A stretch of DNA of 9,493 bases from Desulfobulbaceae bacterium (GTDB lineage Bacteria; Desulfobacterota; Desulfobulbia; Desulfobulbales; Desulfobulbaceae), in the NCBI GenBank assembly GCA_030633145.1, contig DAOVTM010000132.1, forward strand, positions 1-9,493, in the 5' to 3' direction. The notes beneath the pieces were generated by a model. That model had not been told where the DNA came from, did no database searches, and was given only the letters and a program-made list of their open reading frames with translations. The translations under genes and the position numbers were made by a program. Of this stretch, positions 1 to 6,845 are shown in pieces. Position 1 is the first letter of the stretch; each line of letters begins with the position of its first letter.

Positions 1-1709
1 AACATATCATACATCATTGGACCCAGTGTATGGTTCGAAAAGAAAGCCTCCTTCAGCTCAAAGAATGAGCGCAACCATTCAGACTTCGGAGCGTGGTCAG
101 CGAAAGAATTTAGGCTTTTCATGGAGTTACCTCCTCCTTGTGGGTGGCGAAGAGAGTGGAATAACAGACAACCGCTGTCGATTGCGTGGCACTCGTGACA
201 TCTAATACAGTTACTTATTTTGACTCTGCCGCCAGCAAAACTGATACAACCGGTTCGACAGTTCGTTTCGCAAACTCGGCAACCTTTGCAATACGAGGTT
301 TTTCGGAAGACCTGTCGGAACATCTTCCCGAATGTGGGACGCTCTTTCAGCACAGCTTTCGGGATTGTTACGATGTAGCCGTTCTTTGTCGCCTTAACAG
401 AAAATCTTATGAATTCGCCGTCAAATTGAACGGAGTAATCACCGTTGTCGCCGTGTAAGTCTCCTATCGTTTTTATCCATTCCAACCAGTTGGAATCAGG
501 GTTAGTAATGGTTATTGTCAAAACTCCGTTTGTAATATTTTCGATGCAACGGAAAGTATTGTTCGATAACTCGCGTCCATTCTTTCTGGAGTTCCAACCG
601 CCTTTTAGGATATATGATTCGGCGTTTTTCTTCTTGCGCTTATCCTCATCGTAGGTATTCTTAATCAAATCGATATAGCTATCAATCTCTGCCGGATAGC
701 TCGTTCGGCGTAAGTAGTCGCTTGTGCCGCCCGATAAAGGGCAAAACAAACAGCCAGCGCGACCATTACCTTTCTTATAGGATTCATTAATCAGTACATC
801 GTTCGCATATATATAAAGCCATATCTCAGCAGATGTCCATTCGAGGATCGAATTATGGCTGAACTGTCCCTTTTGTTTTGCGCTTTTGTTCTCATATTTG
901 TAGCTGCTTCGAGCAACGCTTTCTTGAGCCCGAACTCCAACAAAGTCAAGACCTATGAAATCTTTTTTGCCAGTCACTTCTCGCAACTTCAACGTCTGCG
1001 GACTGCTTTTATGCACCGAGCAGCACCAGCGGAGTACACGCGACGGGGGGCCGAATAACTTCCATGATTCCTTTGGAAGGAGGTGTGACTTGGCAATGTA
1101 GAAAGGTATCTCGTCCTCGGCACATTGCTGTTCGGTTCTTTCGATGGCCTCGTAGGTGTCGGGGAACTCCATGCCCGTGTCGCCGAATACCACCACAAAG
1201 CTGCCTTTGGGCAGGGCTTTCTTGACGAGGTCGAGCAGAACACAACTGTCCTTGCCGCCCGAAAACGCAACATGGAAGCAGTCGAGCCTTTTCTTGTACT
1301 TGGTGTAGATAGCCAGTATTTTCTTGACTGTGCTTTGCTCGATGATTTCAAGCATTTCACGGTTTGCTTCAACCATAGCCTCTATGTCAACAGGGCAAAG
1401 CGATATCCCTTGAGGTTCCGGCATGGTCGGTTTACCGTCCTCGCCGTTTGGAATGATAATCTCAGGGGCGGTGTAGAGATTGCCGCCTTTCAGCTTTGCG
1501 ACAAGCGTCCCGCGATAGTAGTATCGGTTTGCTTCAGCCCACATATAGGGGCGGTCGGTCTGACTGTCGTACTTCCAATAGTTGTCAAAACCCAGCACGC
1601 CCAATTCAGGCGCGTAAACCGGGCGGGGTTCTTTGGAGAACCCGGTGGGCGAGGAATTAAGCAGTATCCCGCCTGTTTTCTTGTCGTATGTATACGAGTA
1701 CACCTTCAT
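1..1709 (-). CDS. PAPS-reductase/DndC-superfamily protein with ferredoxin domain (3' end beyond window)
   Basis: The frame is open from ATG at 1709 to the left edge (569 codons) with no stop, so the C-terminus is missing. Residues 1-105 form an N-terminal region rich in Tyr and Trp. The ATP-pyrophosphatase PP-loop SGGKDS is at residues 150-155 (nt 1245-1262), followed by a GDTGMEFPDT segment, RWCCSVHK near 227-234 and GCLFCP with Cys320/Cys323. A 2[4Fe-4S] ferredoxin-like cluster follows, with Cys474, 477, 480, 484 and 488, then 501, 504, 507 and 513. Enzymes of this superfamily activate a substrate with ATP and transfer sulfur or reduce it; members include CysH, DndC and SspD. The start overlaps the stop of the upstream 578-aa gene (ATGA), so the two are probably translationally coupled. 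A sulfur-based nucleic-acid modification or defence role is inference. A metabolic or tRNA-thiolation enzyme is possible. The family call is firm; the function is not. Confidence 0.88.
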   Translation of the reverse strand, partial: MKVYSYTYDKKTGGILLNSSPTGFSKEPRPVYAPELGVLGFDNYWKYDSQTDRPYMWAEANRYYYRGTLVAKLKGGNLYTAPEIIIPNGEDGKPTMPEPQGISLCPVDIEAMVEANREMLEIIEQSTVKKILAIYTKYKKRLDCFHVAFSGGKDSCVLLDLVKKALPKGSFVVVFGDTGMEFPDTYEAIERTEQQCAEDEIPFYIAKSHLLPKESWKLFGPPSRVLRWCCSVHKSSPQTLKLREVTGKKDFIGLDFVGVRAQESVARSSYKYENKSAKQKGQFSHNSILEWTSAEIWLYIYANDVLINESYKKGNGRAGCLFCPLSGGTSDYLRRTSYPAEIDSYIDLIKNTYDEDKRKKKNAESYILKGGWNSRKNGRELSNNTFRCIENITNGVLTITITNPDSNWLEWIKTIGDLHGDNGDYSVQFDGEFIRFSVKATKNGYIVTIPKAVLKERPTFGKMFRQVFRKTSYCKGCRVCETNCRTGCISFAGGRVKISNCIRCHECHAIDSGCLLFHSLRHPQGGGNSMKSLNSFADHAPKSEWLRSFFELKEAFFSNHTLGPMMYDM

Positions 1710-3442
1710 TCCCCTCTTTTTCGTATGGCCTTCGCCTTTTCGATTATTTCGTTAGCTTTTGCGGTTGTTCTTTTGCCCGTGTAGCCACTCTCATACAGGA
1801 ACTTGCCCACAGCTATGTCCTTTAAGAGAACGTCGGCATTCGCCACGGCATCGGTCATAATCTCCATATAGTCCATGTCACAGCTTGTACGAATGACTGC
1901 GCCAACGTTCCGTGAGTTAACCGATGGGGTATCAAACCGAAACTTCCGACTAAAGCGGCGGCAGTAGCTTTCAAACAGAAACAAATTCCATGCCTGACCG
2001 CAGTCGGGGAACGCCCCGAATGTAGTGAAAGACTTATGTGGAAGATAATCTCCCTTAACAAACACCCCAATTGTTTCGTCGATTGCGTCCGTGTTGAAAT
2101 GAACATATCTGTCCGCAACAAACGTGTCTTTATCAAGACGAAGCAATACGGTGTTGCTGGCTTCCAGGGGAATCCGTCGATTAACCACGCCCGTCAATTC
2201 TCTTTCAAAGTTCAAGAGGTCGTCAAACGAACAGGTGTCAATGGTTCGGCAGTATTTCTTCATTATGGTTAACGCATCAAAGACCTCTCCTTTGTGCGCA
2301 ACAATTTTGCCTTTTTTATCGAACTTGTTTGATAGGCAGATGCGGTAAACCGCATTATGAATTGCCGTGATGGATAGTTCATAGTTACGTTCCTCGATTT
2401 CCCCAAAGGGCAAGTCTGTAATCGAGGCATAGTTGCGAGTATTGCATTTCCGCACGGCGGCTTGGCAGATTACTTGCCGCTCTTCATCGGTGATTTCAAT
2501 TCGACTGACGTGAGAGAAGGTTCCCACGCTGCTCCAAATGAAGTCTGCGTTTTGACCGAGGGCGGATTTAATCCTATCCAGGGGTATATATCGCAACCGC
2601 TCGGCAAGTTGGCTGTAGGTCAGCAGTACATCGTCACCCCACACACGCAGGATTTCGGCCACCAGAGCGACGAAGACGGAAGCGTCTGTGTAGCCGAAAT
2701 AGGTCTTCGTGAACGACAGCTTCGGGAACAGCTTACGGAGAATGTCAATGAGCATATCCTCGGAGACAACGCTTGCTTTGAACAGCCTGTTTTCGTTCTT
2801 GGCGTAGAATTCGGCAAAAAAGATAACTTGGGCTCCGTTGGAGAAGTATTCATCTGCCAACTCTTTGATTCGCTCTTTAGTGTCAACGGACACAGCATAT
2901 ACCTTTCCGTCATAGGTAGTTCCGCAGGCAGAAATGTACCTTTTCAGTTCCTCTTGGGTCAGCACGTTTTTTTCGCCAAAATCCTCTGCGGCAAACGATC
3001 TAAATCGCACCAACTCAATAGGGGAGTTCAACCTGAATCCATTAGCGAAATGTGCCGAAAGGATCTGGAAAATATGATTTTGCCCACTCTTCAGTGCGCC
3101 AAACCCCTTGGTCAACTCTTCCGCCTGGCTCCGATGGCATCCGACATAAATCAAACTGTCGTTTGAATCACAAATAAAAACATGCAATTGCAAAAATGAT
3201 TCAGGAAGAGAGCTTGAATTATTTTTAACGCACCTATACAAGTTTTTTCCAACGAAATAGTATTCCGTACCGTCTTCGGAAGTATCTGTTGATCCACAAA
3301 AAACGAACAGGGTGTTTCCACTGATTGCATGTGACCCCATCCACCTGAAATCAATAATTGAAGAGAATCCTCGCCAGGCTGCGACAATGTCACTTCTTGA
3401 GTACGTTGTTCCTATGCTAAATGGTTGCGTTGCCTGTTTCAT
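1706..3442 (-). CDS. Hypothetical protein, 578 aa, operon partner of the PAPS-reductase-like gene
   Basis: I do not recognise this protein. It is a long intact frame from ATG at 3442 to TGA, overlapping the next gene by four bases. No signal peptide, membrane segment or P-loop is visible, so it is probably cytoplasmic. Residues 7-19 (PFSIGTTYSRSDI) and the following beta-rich stretch to about 105 resemble the opening of PUA/DUF3427-like domains found in some restriction proteins; this is a weak resemblance. Residues 250-330 are helical and contain WGDDVLLTYSQLAERL and PLDRIKSALGQNADFIW, which look like a winged-helix or helix-turn-helix unit. Residues 400-520 are well-composed sequence including TTFGAFPDCGQAWN. 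The C-terminus is basic (KAKAIRKRGE). No clear Shine-Dalgarno is seen before the ATG. A DNA-binding or specificity partner for the downstream enzyme is a guess from context. Confidence 0.85.
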   Translation of the reverse strand: MKQATQPFSIGTTYSRSDIVAAWRGFSSIIDFRWMGSHAISGNTLFVFCGSTDTSEDGTEYYFVGKNLYRCVKNNSSSLPESFLQLHVFICDSNDSLIYVGCHRSQAEELTKGFGALKSGQNHIFQILSAHFANGFRLNSPIELVRFRSFAAEDFGEKNVLTQEELKRYISACGTTYDGKVYAVSVDTKERIKELADEYFSNGAQVIFFAEFYAKNENRLFKASVVSEDMLIDILRKLFPKLSFTKTYFGYTDASVFVALVAEILRVWGDDVLLTYSQLAERLRYIPLDRIKSALGQNADFIWSSVGTFSHVSRIEITDEERQVICQAAVRKCNTRNYASITDLPFGEIEERNYELSITAIHNAVYRICLSNKFDKKGKIVAHKGEVFDALTIMKKYCRTIDTCSFDDLLNFERELTGVVNRRIPLEASNTVLLRLDKDTFVADRYVHFNTDAIDETIGVFVKGDYLPHKSFTTFGAFPDCGQAWNLFLFESYCRRFSRKFRFDTPSVNSRNVGAVIRTSCDMDYMEIMTDAVANADVLLKDIAVGKFLYESGYTGKRTTAKANEIIEKAKAIRKRGE

Positions 3443-3731
3443 GTAATGCTATAAAATCACCGGCTTCATTTTGACTGTTGATGCCGTGTTGCTGCGTGTT
3501 GTCGAATCCGGGAGTGCTGCCGGGTCGGACTACGGCAACTAACTAAACTATCCTGTGGATCTCCATAGGTGTAAAAGTGCTTTCTCTGCAAGATTTTTTT
3601 ACTATTTGTGGGTAAAACACATTTCAAAATAAAGGCTACCAACTTAAGTCGCAACAACTCGCAAAGCTCACACCAACGTACTTGCAAAAGCAAAAATGTT
3701 GTGGGTTATGTTGGTAGCCTGATTGGACGAA
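3443..3731. other. Intergenic region between the 578-aa gene and pepA
   Basis: This stretch follows pepA and precedes the 578-aa gene; both lie on the minus strand. Short open frames cross it, but none has protein-like composition or a ribosome-binding site. The recognisable content is the inverted repeat pair at 3633-3720. Any promoter for the minus-strand operon should lie here, but I cannot identify convincing -35/-10 boxes. Confidence 0.5.
3633..3720. repeat. Inverted pair of the GGCTACC dispersed repeat
   Basis: AGGCTACCAAC at 3633-3643 is exactly complementary to GTTGGTAGCCT at 3710-3720, enclosing a 66-nt spacer. The outward similarity continues: read inward from each end, the two arms match at about 19 of 23 positions. 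The left arm matches further copies at 6252 and 9278. It could fold as a long-loop hairpin after pepA, but there is no adjacent U-tract typical of an intrinsic terminator. A degenerate small mobile element is the alternative; no target-site duplication is visible. Confidence 0.7.
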
Positions 3732-5273
3732 TCAATCCCAGTCACGAATCAGGTTCAAGAGGGTGCGAACCGCAATACCGGAAGGCCCCTTGGGGATATA
3801 ACTCTTTTTAGTAAAATTCCAGGCAGTACCGGCAATGTCAAGATGAACCCATGGGGTATCACCAACAAATTCCTGCAAATAGGCTGCTGCGGTAATAGTA
3901 CCCGCACTCTTGCCGCCAGTGTTCTTGATATCCGCCACCTGGGATTCTATTAATTTGGAATATTCTGATCCCAGGGGTAGCCGCCAGCACGGTTCACCGG
4001 CCCGTTCCCCGGCAGCCATAACTCGCTCTGCCAGTGAATCGTCAGTACCCAGCAGGCCAGTTCGGTGATGGCCAAGGCCCACAATCACTGCCCCGGTCAG
4101 GGTGGCAAGATCAATCACCGCATCCGGCTTAAAAGTGTCAATACCATAAGCCAGGGCATCGGCAAGGATCATTCTACCCTCTGCGTCGGTGTTGATGATC
4201 TCTGAGGTGATGCCATTATAATGGGTAATCACATCACCCGGCTTGATAGCTGAACCGCCGGACAGGTTTTCTGTGGCAGGTATCAGGGCGATGATATTGA
4301 TTCCCCTGGGCTTTTCTCGGGCAACCTCCTGCATGGCGGAGATAACAGCGGCACCGCCGCACATATCATACTTCATGTCCTCCATGCCCGCAGCCGGTTT
4401 CAGGCTGATACCACCGGAGTCAAAGGTCAACCCCTTGCCCACCAACATCAGAGTCGGGGGCTTTTTTGCACCTCTTTTTTTTGCAGCCTTGTACTTGAGA
4501 ATAACGAGCTTAGGCGGCAGGTTGGAACCCTGATTCACGCCCAGAATACCGCCCATGCCCAGTTTTTTCATCTCCTCTTTTTCAATGATGGTACACTCCA
4601 GATCGCTTTTTTGGGCAAGTTGCCTGCCAAAATCCGCAAACCGAGCCGGTGTCCAGCCGTTGCCCGGCTCATTTGCCATATCACGAGCCGCACATGCTGC
4701 CAGGGCTGCTCCCTCACCCTGCTTCATGCCCTTGCGCACCGGGTTTCGTTTCAGCACTCCCGGAGAGAGAAAAAACTGCTCAATGGGCTGGTTTTCCTTG
4801 CGGTCACCTTTTTTAATTTTCTTTTTCTTCCCGCTCTTATACCGGTCAAAGCTATAATTTGCCAGCACCAGTCCCTCGCTCACACACTCGGCAACAGCAT
4901 CATCTGCAAGACCGGTTTTTTCAGGCAGGACTGCCAGCAGGTTAACAGCCTTGAGGGTGCGTCCCTTTTGTATCGCAGTGCCGACCGCCGCCCTGAGCTG
5001 TTCACGACAGAGATGCTCTTTCTTTTCTTTTTTACCCAGACCAACCAGTAAAACCCTGTCTGCTGCAATTTTTTTCCTGGTCGGTGGATAAAAAAGAAAG
5101 GTTTCTCCATTTTTCCCTCTGAAATCACCCTTTTTCCAGGGGGATCGCATATACCCGCGCAGTGCTGTTTCTGGACAGAACACGGTTTTACTACCTGTTT
5201 CCTGGATAAAATAAATCAGTAAATCACCGTCAAAATCGGTTGGTTTCATCTCTGTCAGTTGTATCATAATCAT
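3732..5273 (-). CDS. pepA: Leucyl aminopeptidase (M17 family, PepA/cytosol aminopeptidase)
   Basis: This is a cytoplasmic dinuclear-metal exopeptidase that removes N-terminal residues from peptides and takes part in protein and glutathione-conjugate turnover. The M17 signature NTDAEGR is present (residues 361-367 from the ATG used here). The other metal and catalytic positions are in VGKGLTFDSGG (Lys280, Asp285), SLKP (Lys292) and YDMCGG (Asp303). These correspond in order to E. coli PepA Lys270, Asp275, Lys282, Asp293, Asp352, Glu354 and Arg356. The length of 513 aa fits the family (about 500). The N-terminal domain has a Lys-rich stretch near residues 148-160. ATG at 5273 is preferred, with AAAGGA lying 12 nt upstream. 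GTG at 5282 would leave only 3 nt. The gene appears intact and monocistronic. It lies 57 bp downstream of a MITE, so that element may sit in or next to its promoter. Confidence 0.97.
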   Translation of the reverse strand: MIMIQLTEMKPTDFDGDLLIYFIQETGSKTVFCPETALRGYMRSPWKKGDFRGKNGETFLFYPPTRKKIAADRVLLVGLGKKEKKEHLCREQLRAAVGTAIQKGRTLKAVNLLAVLPEKTGLADDAVAECVSEGLVLANYSFDRYKSGKKKKIKKGDRKENQPIEQFFLSPGVLKRNPVRKGMKQGEGAALAACAARDMANEPGNGWTPARFADFGRQLAQKSDLECTIIEKEEMKKLGMGGILGVNQGSNLPPKLVILKYKAAKKRGAKKPPTLMLVGKGLTFDSGGISLKPAAGMEDMKYDMCGGAAVISAMQEVAREKPRGINIIALIPATENLSGGSAIKPGDVITHYNGITSEIINTDAEGRMILADALAYGIDTFKPDAVIDLATLTGAVIVGLGHHRTGLLGTDDSLAERVMAAGERAGEPCWRLPLGSEYSKLIESQVADIKNTGGKSAGTITAAAYLQEFVGDTPWVHLDIAGTAWNFTKKSYIPKGPSGIAVRTLLNLIRDWD

Positions 5274-5338
5274 GGTATGCACAAATCCTTTGCAGGCAAT
5301 TTTTGTGGGGAATATTAATGGAGATTTATTTTAACACA

Positions 5339-5526
5339 GGCATCCTTCATTTCGAGCTAAAAGTAGTTGACACTTTGGGTAATACCTTGCTCCCACAAAA
5401 TTCCTGGTTCTCAAGCTCCGGCTTGGGAACAATGCCTCGGAAGCTGGAGCTTCTAAAATAGGTTCCCAAGCTGGAGCTTGGGAACCAGATTGTGTAAAAA
5501 GTATCAACTGACAAATGAAGGATGCC
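5339..5526. mobile_element. MITE-like non-autonomous element, 188 bp, with 8-bp target-site duplication
   Basis: The left end GGCATCCTTCATTT (5339-5352) is perfectly complementary to the right end AAATGAAGGATGCC (5513-5526). A second inner block, AGTTGACACTTT (5365-5376), pairs with AAAGTATCAACT (5498-5509) with one mismatch. The element is flanked on both sides by the identical octamer TTAACACA (5331-5338 and 5527-5534), a target-site duplication. No coding capacity is present; the interior consists of palindromes. 8-bp duplications are produced by several transposase families (for example IS6, ISL3, IS66, IS256). I cannot assign the family from the ends alone. Confidence 0.88.
5406..5486. 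repeat. Cluster of hairpin-forming palindromes inside the MITE
   Basis: Three related palindromes lie in a row. The first is imperfect, 5406-5430, with ends GGTTCTCAAGC and GCTTGGGAAC. The second has a short core AAGCTGGAGCTT at 5441-5452. The third is near perfect at 5461-5486, with 12-nt arms GGTTCCCAAGCT and AGCTTGGGAACC separated by GG. They look like copies of one REP-like unit nested in the larger element. Confidence 0.85.
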
Positions 5527-5534
5527 TTAACACA

Positions 5535-5845
5535 TTACTTCTTTTCAGGAAGAATGGCAAAACAGTTTAGTACTTCAGACCTCGTAAAAACGAACAAAAG
5601 ATGAGAGACATCTTTGCAAGGGATGGGCGATAGTTTTTTACCAGCAGGAGTGTACCTTCAGCTTCGGTATAAATCAGTGAGCTTTTTTTAAGGTCATGGC
5701 AGGTATTTCGCCCCCCCCCCGTATTGTCTTGTAAACGTCCATTCAATCAAATATAAATAAACATTGATATAGATGGTATGTATCAATCATTGTTTGTCCC
5801 AAAGTAGAACTAACCACAAATATTAATTCAAACCAAGGATGATCT
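5535..5845. other. Intergenic region with no recognisable gene
   Basis: No open frame here looks like a complete gene. A short minus-strand frame at about 5570-5686 has protein-like composition (it includes SLIYTEAEGTLLLVKNYRP), but it lacks a start unless a shift is allowed at the adjacent T7 tract, so it may be a small remnant. A run of ten C lies at 5711-5720. The right end carries the inverted repeat and ribosome-binding site of the FISUMP remnant. Confidence 0.45.
5763..5787. promoter_or_regulatory. Inverted repeat upstream of the FISUMP remnant, possible operator
   Basis: ATTGATA (5763-5769) and TATCAAT (5781-5787) are exact complements separated by 11 nt, in an AT-rich stretch about 60 nt upstream of the remnant's start codon. 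The geometry suits a dimeric regulator, but no regulator gene is nearby and chance is not excluded. Confidence 0.3.
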
Positions 5846-6224
5846 ATGGAAAACGACAACAAATAGAACCCAACCACAGGTGACACGGTATGTTCACAGT
5901 GTGTGGAATGGAAAGATCGTAATCTGGGTGCGTCCCAGGTGGCAACCTCTTCCACGGATACCGCTGCTTACGGTGATTTATACCAGTGTGGGGCAGATTC
6001 ACGGACGTCCCCGGGCACGGTAGTTTCATAACCGGCTATTCAGATTGCCCACAGATATCGAGCTTGACAATGAAAGGTCATCCTGGAATCCGAATTATGC
6101 TGCCGGTGCGTACGCATCACCCTTGAAGCTTGTAGTGGCAGGTTTCCGTGGTTACTTCAATGGCTCGCTTAACCTCGTGGGCAGCAGCGGCAACTACTGG
6201 AGCAGTACGATCCATGGCAGCTGA
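5846..6224 (+). pseudogene. FISUMP-domain protein remnant, broken over three frames
   Basis: ATG at 5846 has a good Shine-Dalgarno (AAGGA, 6-nt spacing), but a TAG follows at codon 7 (5864). The same frame then reads NPTTGDTV, WKDRNLGASQVATSS and AAYGDLYQCG, the typical start of the Fibrobacter succinogenes major paralogous (FISUMP) domain. The second frame (about 6004-6050) reads PGHGSFITGYSD. The third frame (6060-6224) reads ELDNERSSWNPNYAAGAYAS, then SPLKLVVAGFRGYFNGS and GSSGNYWSSTIHGS, ending in TGA. The order matches the domain. The segment that normally lies between the second and third blocks (the PCP-GFRLPT-type region) is missing, as is the C-terminal SVRC-type ending. FISUMP domains occur in secreted, often surface-associated proteins of unknown activity. 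This copy cannot make a full protein. Confidence 0.82.
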
Positions 6225-6251
6225 TCCGACGAGATTATGTTTGCATAAAGA

Positions 6252-6274
6252 GGCTACCAGCGTAAGCCGCAACA
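6252..6274 (+). repeat. GGCTACC dispersed repeat, copy B
   Basis: It starts GGCTACCAGCGTAAGCCG and continues CAACA. It matches the copy at 3634-3656 at 20 of 23 positions. It lies just past the end of the FISUMP remnant and before the convergent GspC-like gene. Confidence 0.6.
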
Positions 6275-6314
6275 AAATATCCGCAGGCAGGTCGTCTGCC
6301 GTTGATACCTGCGA

Positions 6315-6704
6315 TCAGGGCTTCACCATTGCCGGTGCCGGAGCCGGTGGTGGGGGCGGCGGCATAATATCATCAGGGAGAATATTTGGCCCCATATCAG
6401 CTCCTGGGCCACCGCCTTTGCGGTTTTCCTGGGTCAGGATTTCCTGCTGACCGTTGAGCATCAGGATAACCCTGCCCCGTTCAACCTTTTGGATTACTGC
6501 GCTCTGAATTGTATCGCCAGCATACACCAGCTATTGTTTTCCAGAGGACTCGTTCAGTATAATGGCTGAATTGCGGCCGCTGGAATGAATAGTTGTGCCG
6601 AGCAGAGACAAGGAAGAAGTAGGGGCGGCAATGGCTGTTTGAGCGGCAAGGAGACAGGCAGCAAGCACGGGCAGCAGAATTTTGTTTTGAAATGCAGTGG
6701 TCAT
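6315..6704 (-). pseudogene. Exported GspC-like (type II secretion HR domain) protein with in-frame TAG
   Basis: Read from ATG at 6704 the frame gives a signal peptide (FQNKILLPVLAACLLAAQTAIA, cleavage expected after AIA). A domain like the homology region of the type II secretion protein GspC follows: LSLLGTTIHSSGRNSAIIL, then VYAGDTIQSAVIQKVERG, RVILMLNGQQEIL. The protein ends in a proline tract (six consecutive Pro, then Pro/Ala) and MVKP-TGA. A TAG at 6531-6533 (codon 58) splits it between GKQ and LVYAGD, where a CAG-to-TAG change would suffice. The whole reading frame is 130 codons, much shorter than GspC (about 270-300), with no transmembrane anchor or PDZ domain. It is therefore a stand-alone HR-domain protein or a degraded paralogue. 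A GTG at 6527 could restart only the non-exported half. No other type II secretion genes are visible. Confidence 0.75.
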
Positions 6705-6718
6705 AACACAGAGTTAAG

Positions 6719-6752
6719 TAAAATATTAATGGGAATAAAATATTAATGGGAA
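6719..6752. repeat. Perfect 17-bp tandem duplication in the divergent intergenic region
   Basis: TAAAATATTAATGGGAA occurs twice back to back (6719-6735 and 6736-6752). It lies 15-48 nt upstream of the minus-strand GspC-like start and may contribute an AT-rich promoter element for it. Confidence 0.85.
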
Positions 6753-6759
6753 CGAGAAG

Positions 6760-6776
6760 TAATTCACAATGAATTA
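6760..6776. promoter_or_regulatory. Short perfect palindrome between divergent genes, possible operator
   Basis: TAATTCA and TGAATTA are exact complements with a CAA spacer, located between the divergently oriented GspC-like gene (start 6704) and the plus-strand operon (start 6846). Position and symmetry suit a regulator site; nothing else supports it. Confidence 0.3.
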
Positions 6777-6845
6777 AAAAACACCAGCAGGCCGATAAGT
6801 AGATCACCCTTCCTAAACAAATTAACCCAAAAAGGCAAGCTCAAT

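Noticed and set aside
989..1372. Minus-strand 127-codon open frame within the PAPS-reductase-like gene
   Set aside because: It lies in the wrong frame; the SGGKDS, RWCC and ferredoxin motifs are all in the frame starting at 1709.
1125..1784. Plus-strand 219-codon open frame
   Set aside because: It is the antisense shadow of the PAPS-reductase-like gene and the end of the 578-aa gene; it has no ribosome-binding site and no family features.
2462..3166. Plus-strand 234-codon open frame
   Set aside because: Antisense to the intact 578-aa gene, with no start signal of its own.
3500..3540. tRNA-like 3' half (GTCGAATCCGGGAG) that might be an attachment site
   Set aside because: The bases around the loop do not form a T-stem or acceptor stem, and no other tRNA arms are present.
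3466..3693. Minus-strand 75-codon open frame between pepA and the 578-aa gene
   Set aside because: No ribosome-binding site, low-quality composition rich in Arg, Gln and His, and it overlaps the inverted repeat.
6148..6450. Plus-strand 100-codon frame with a glycine run
   Set aside because: It is a chance frame across the FISUMP remnant and the antisense of the GspC-like polyproline tail.
5864..6533. Amber (TAG) recoding, for example pyrrolysine, because both the FISUMP remnant and the GspC-like gene are interrupted by TAG
   Set aside because: The last gene of the operon ends naturally in TAG (9275-9277), and the FISUMP remnant has further frameshifts and other stops. Ordinary decay is simpler.
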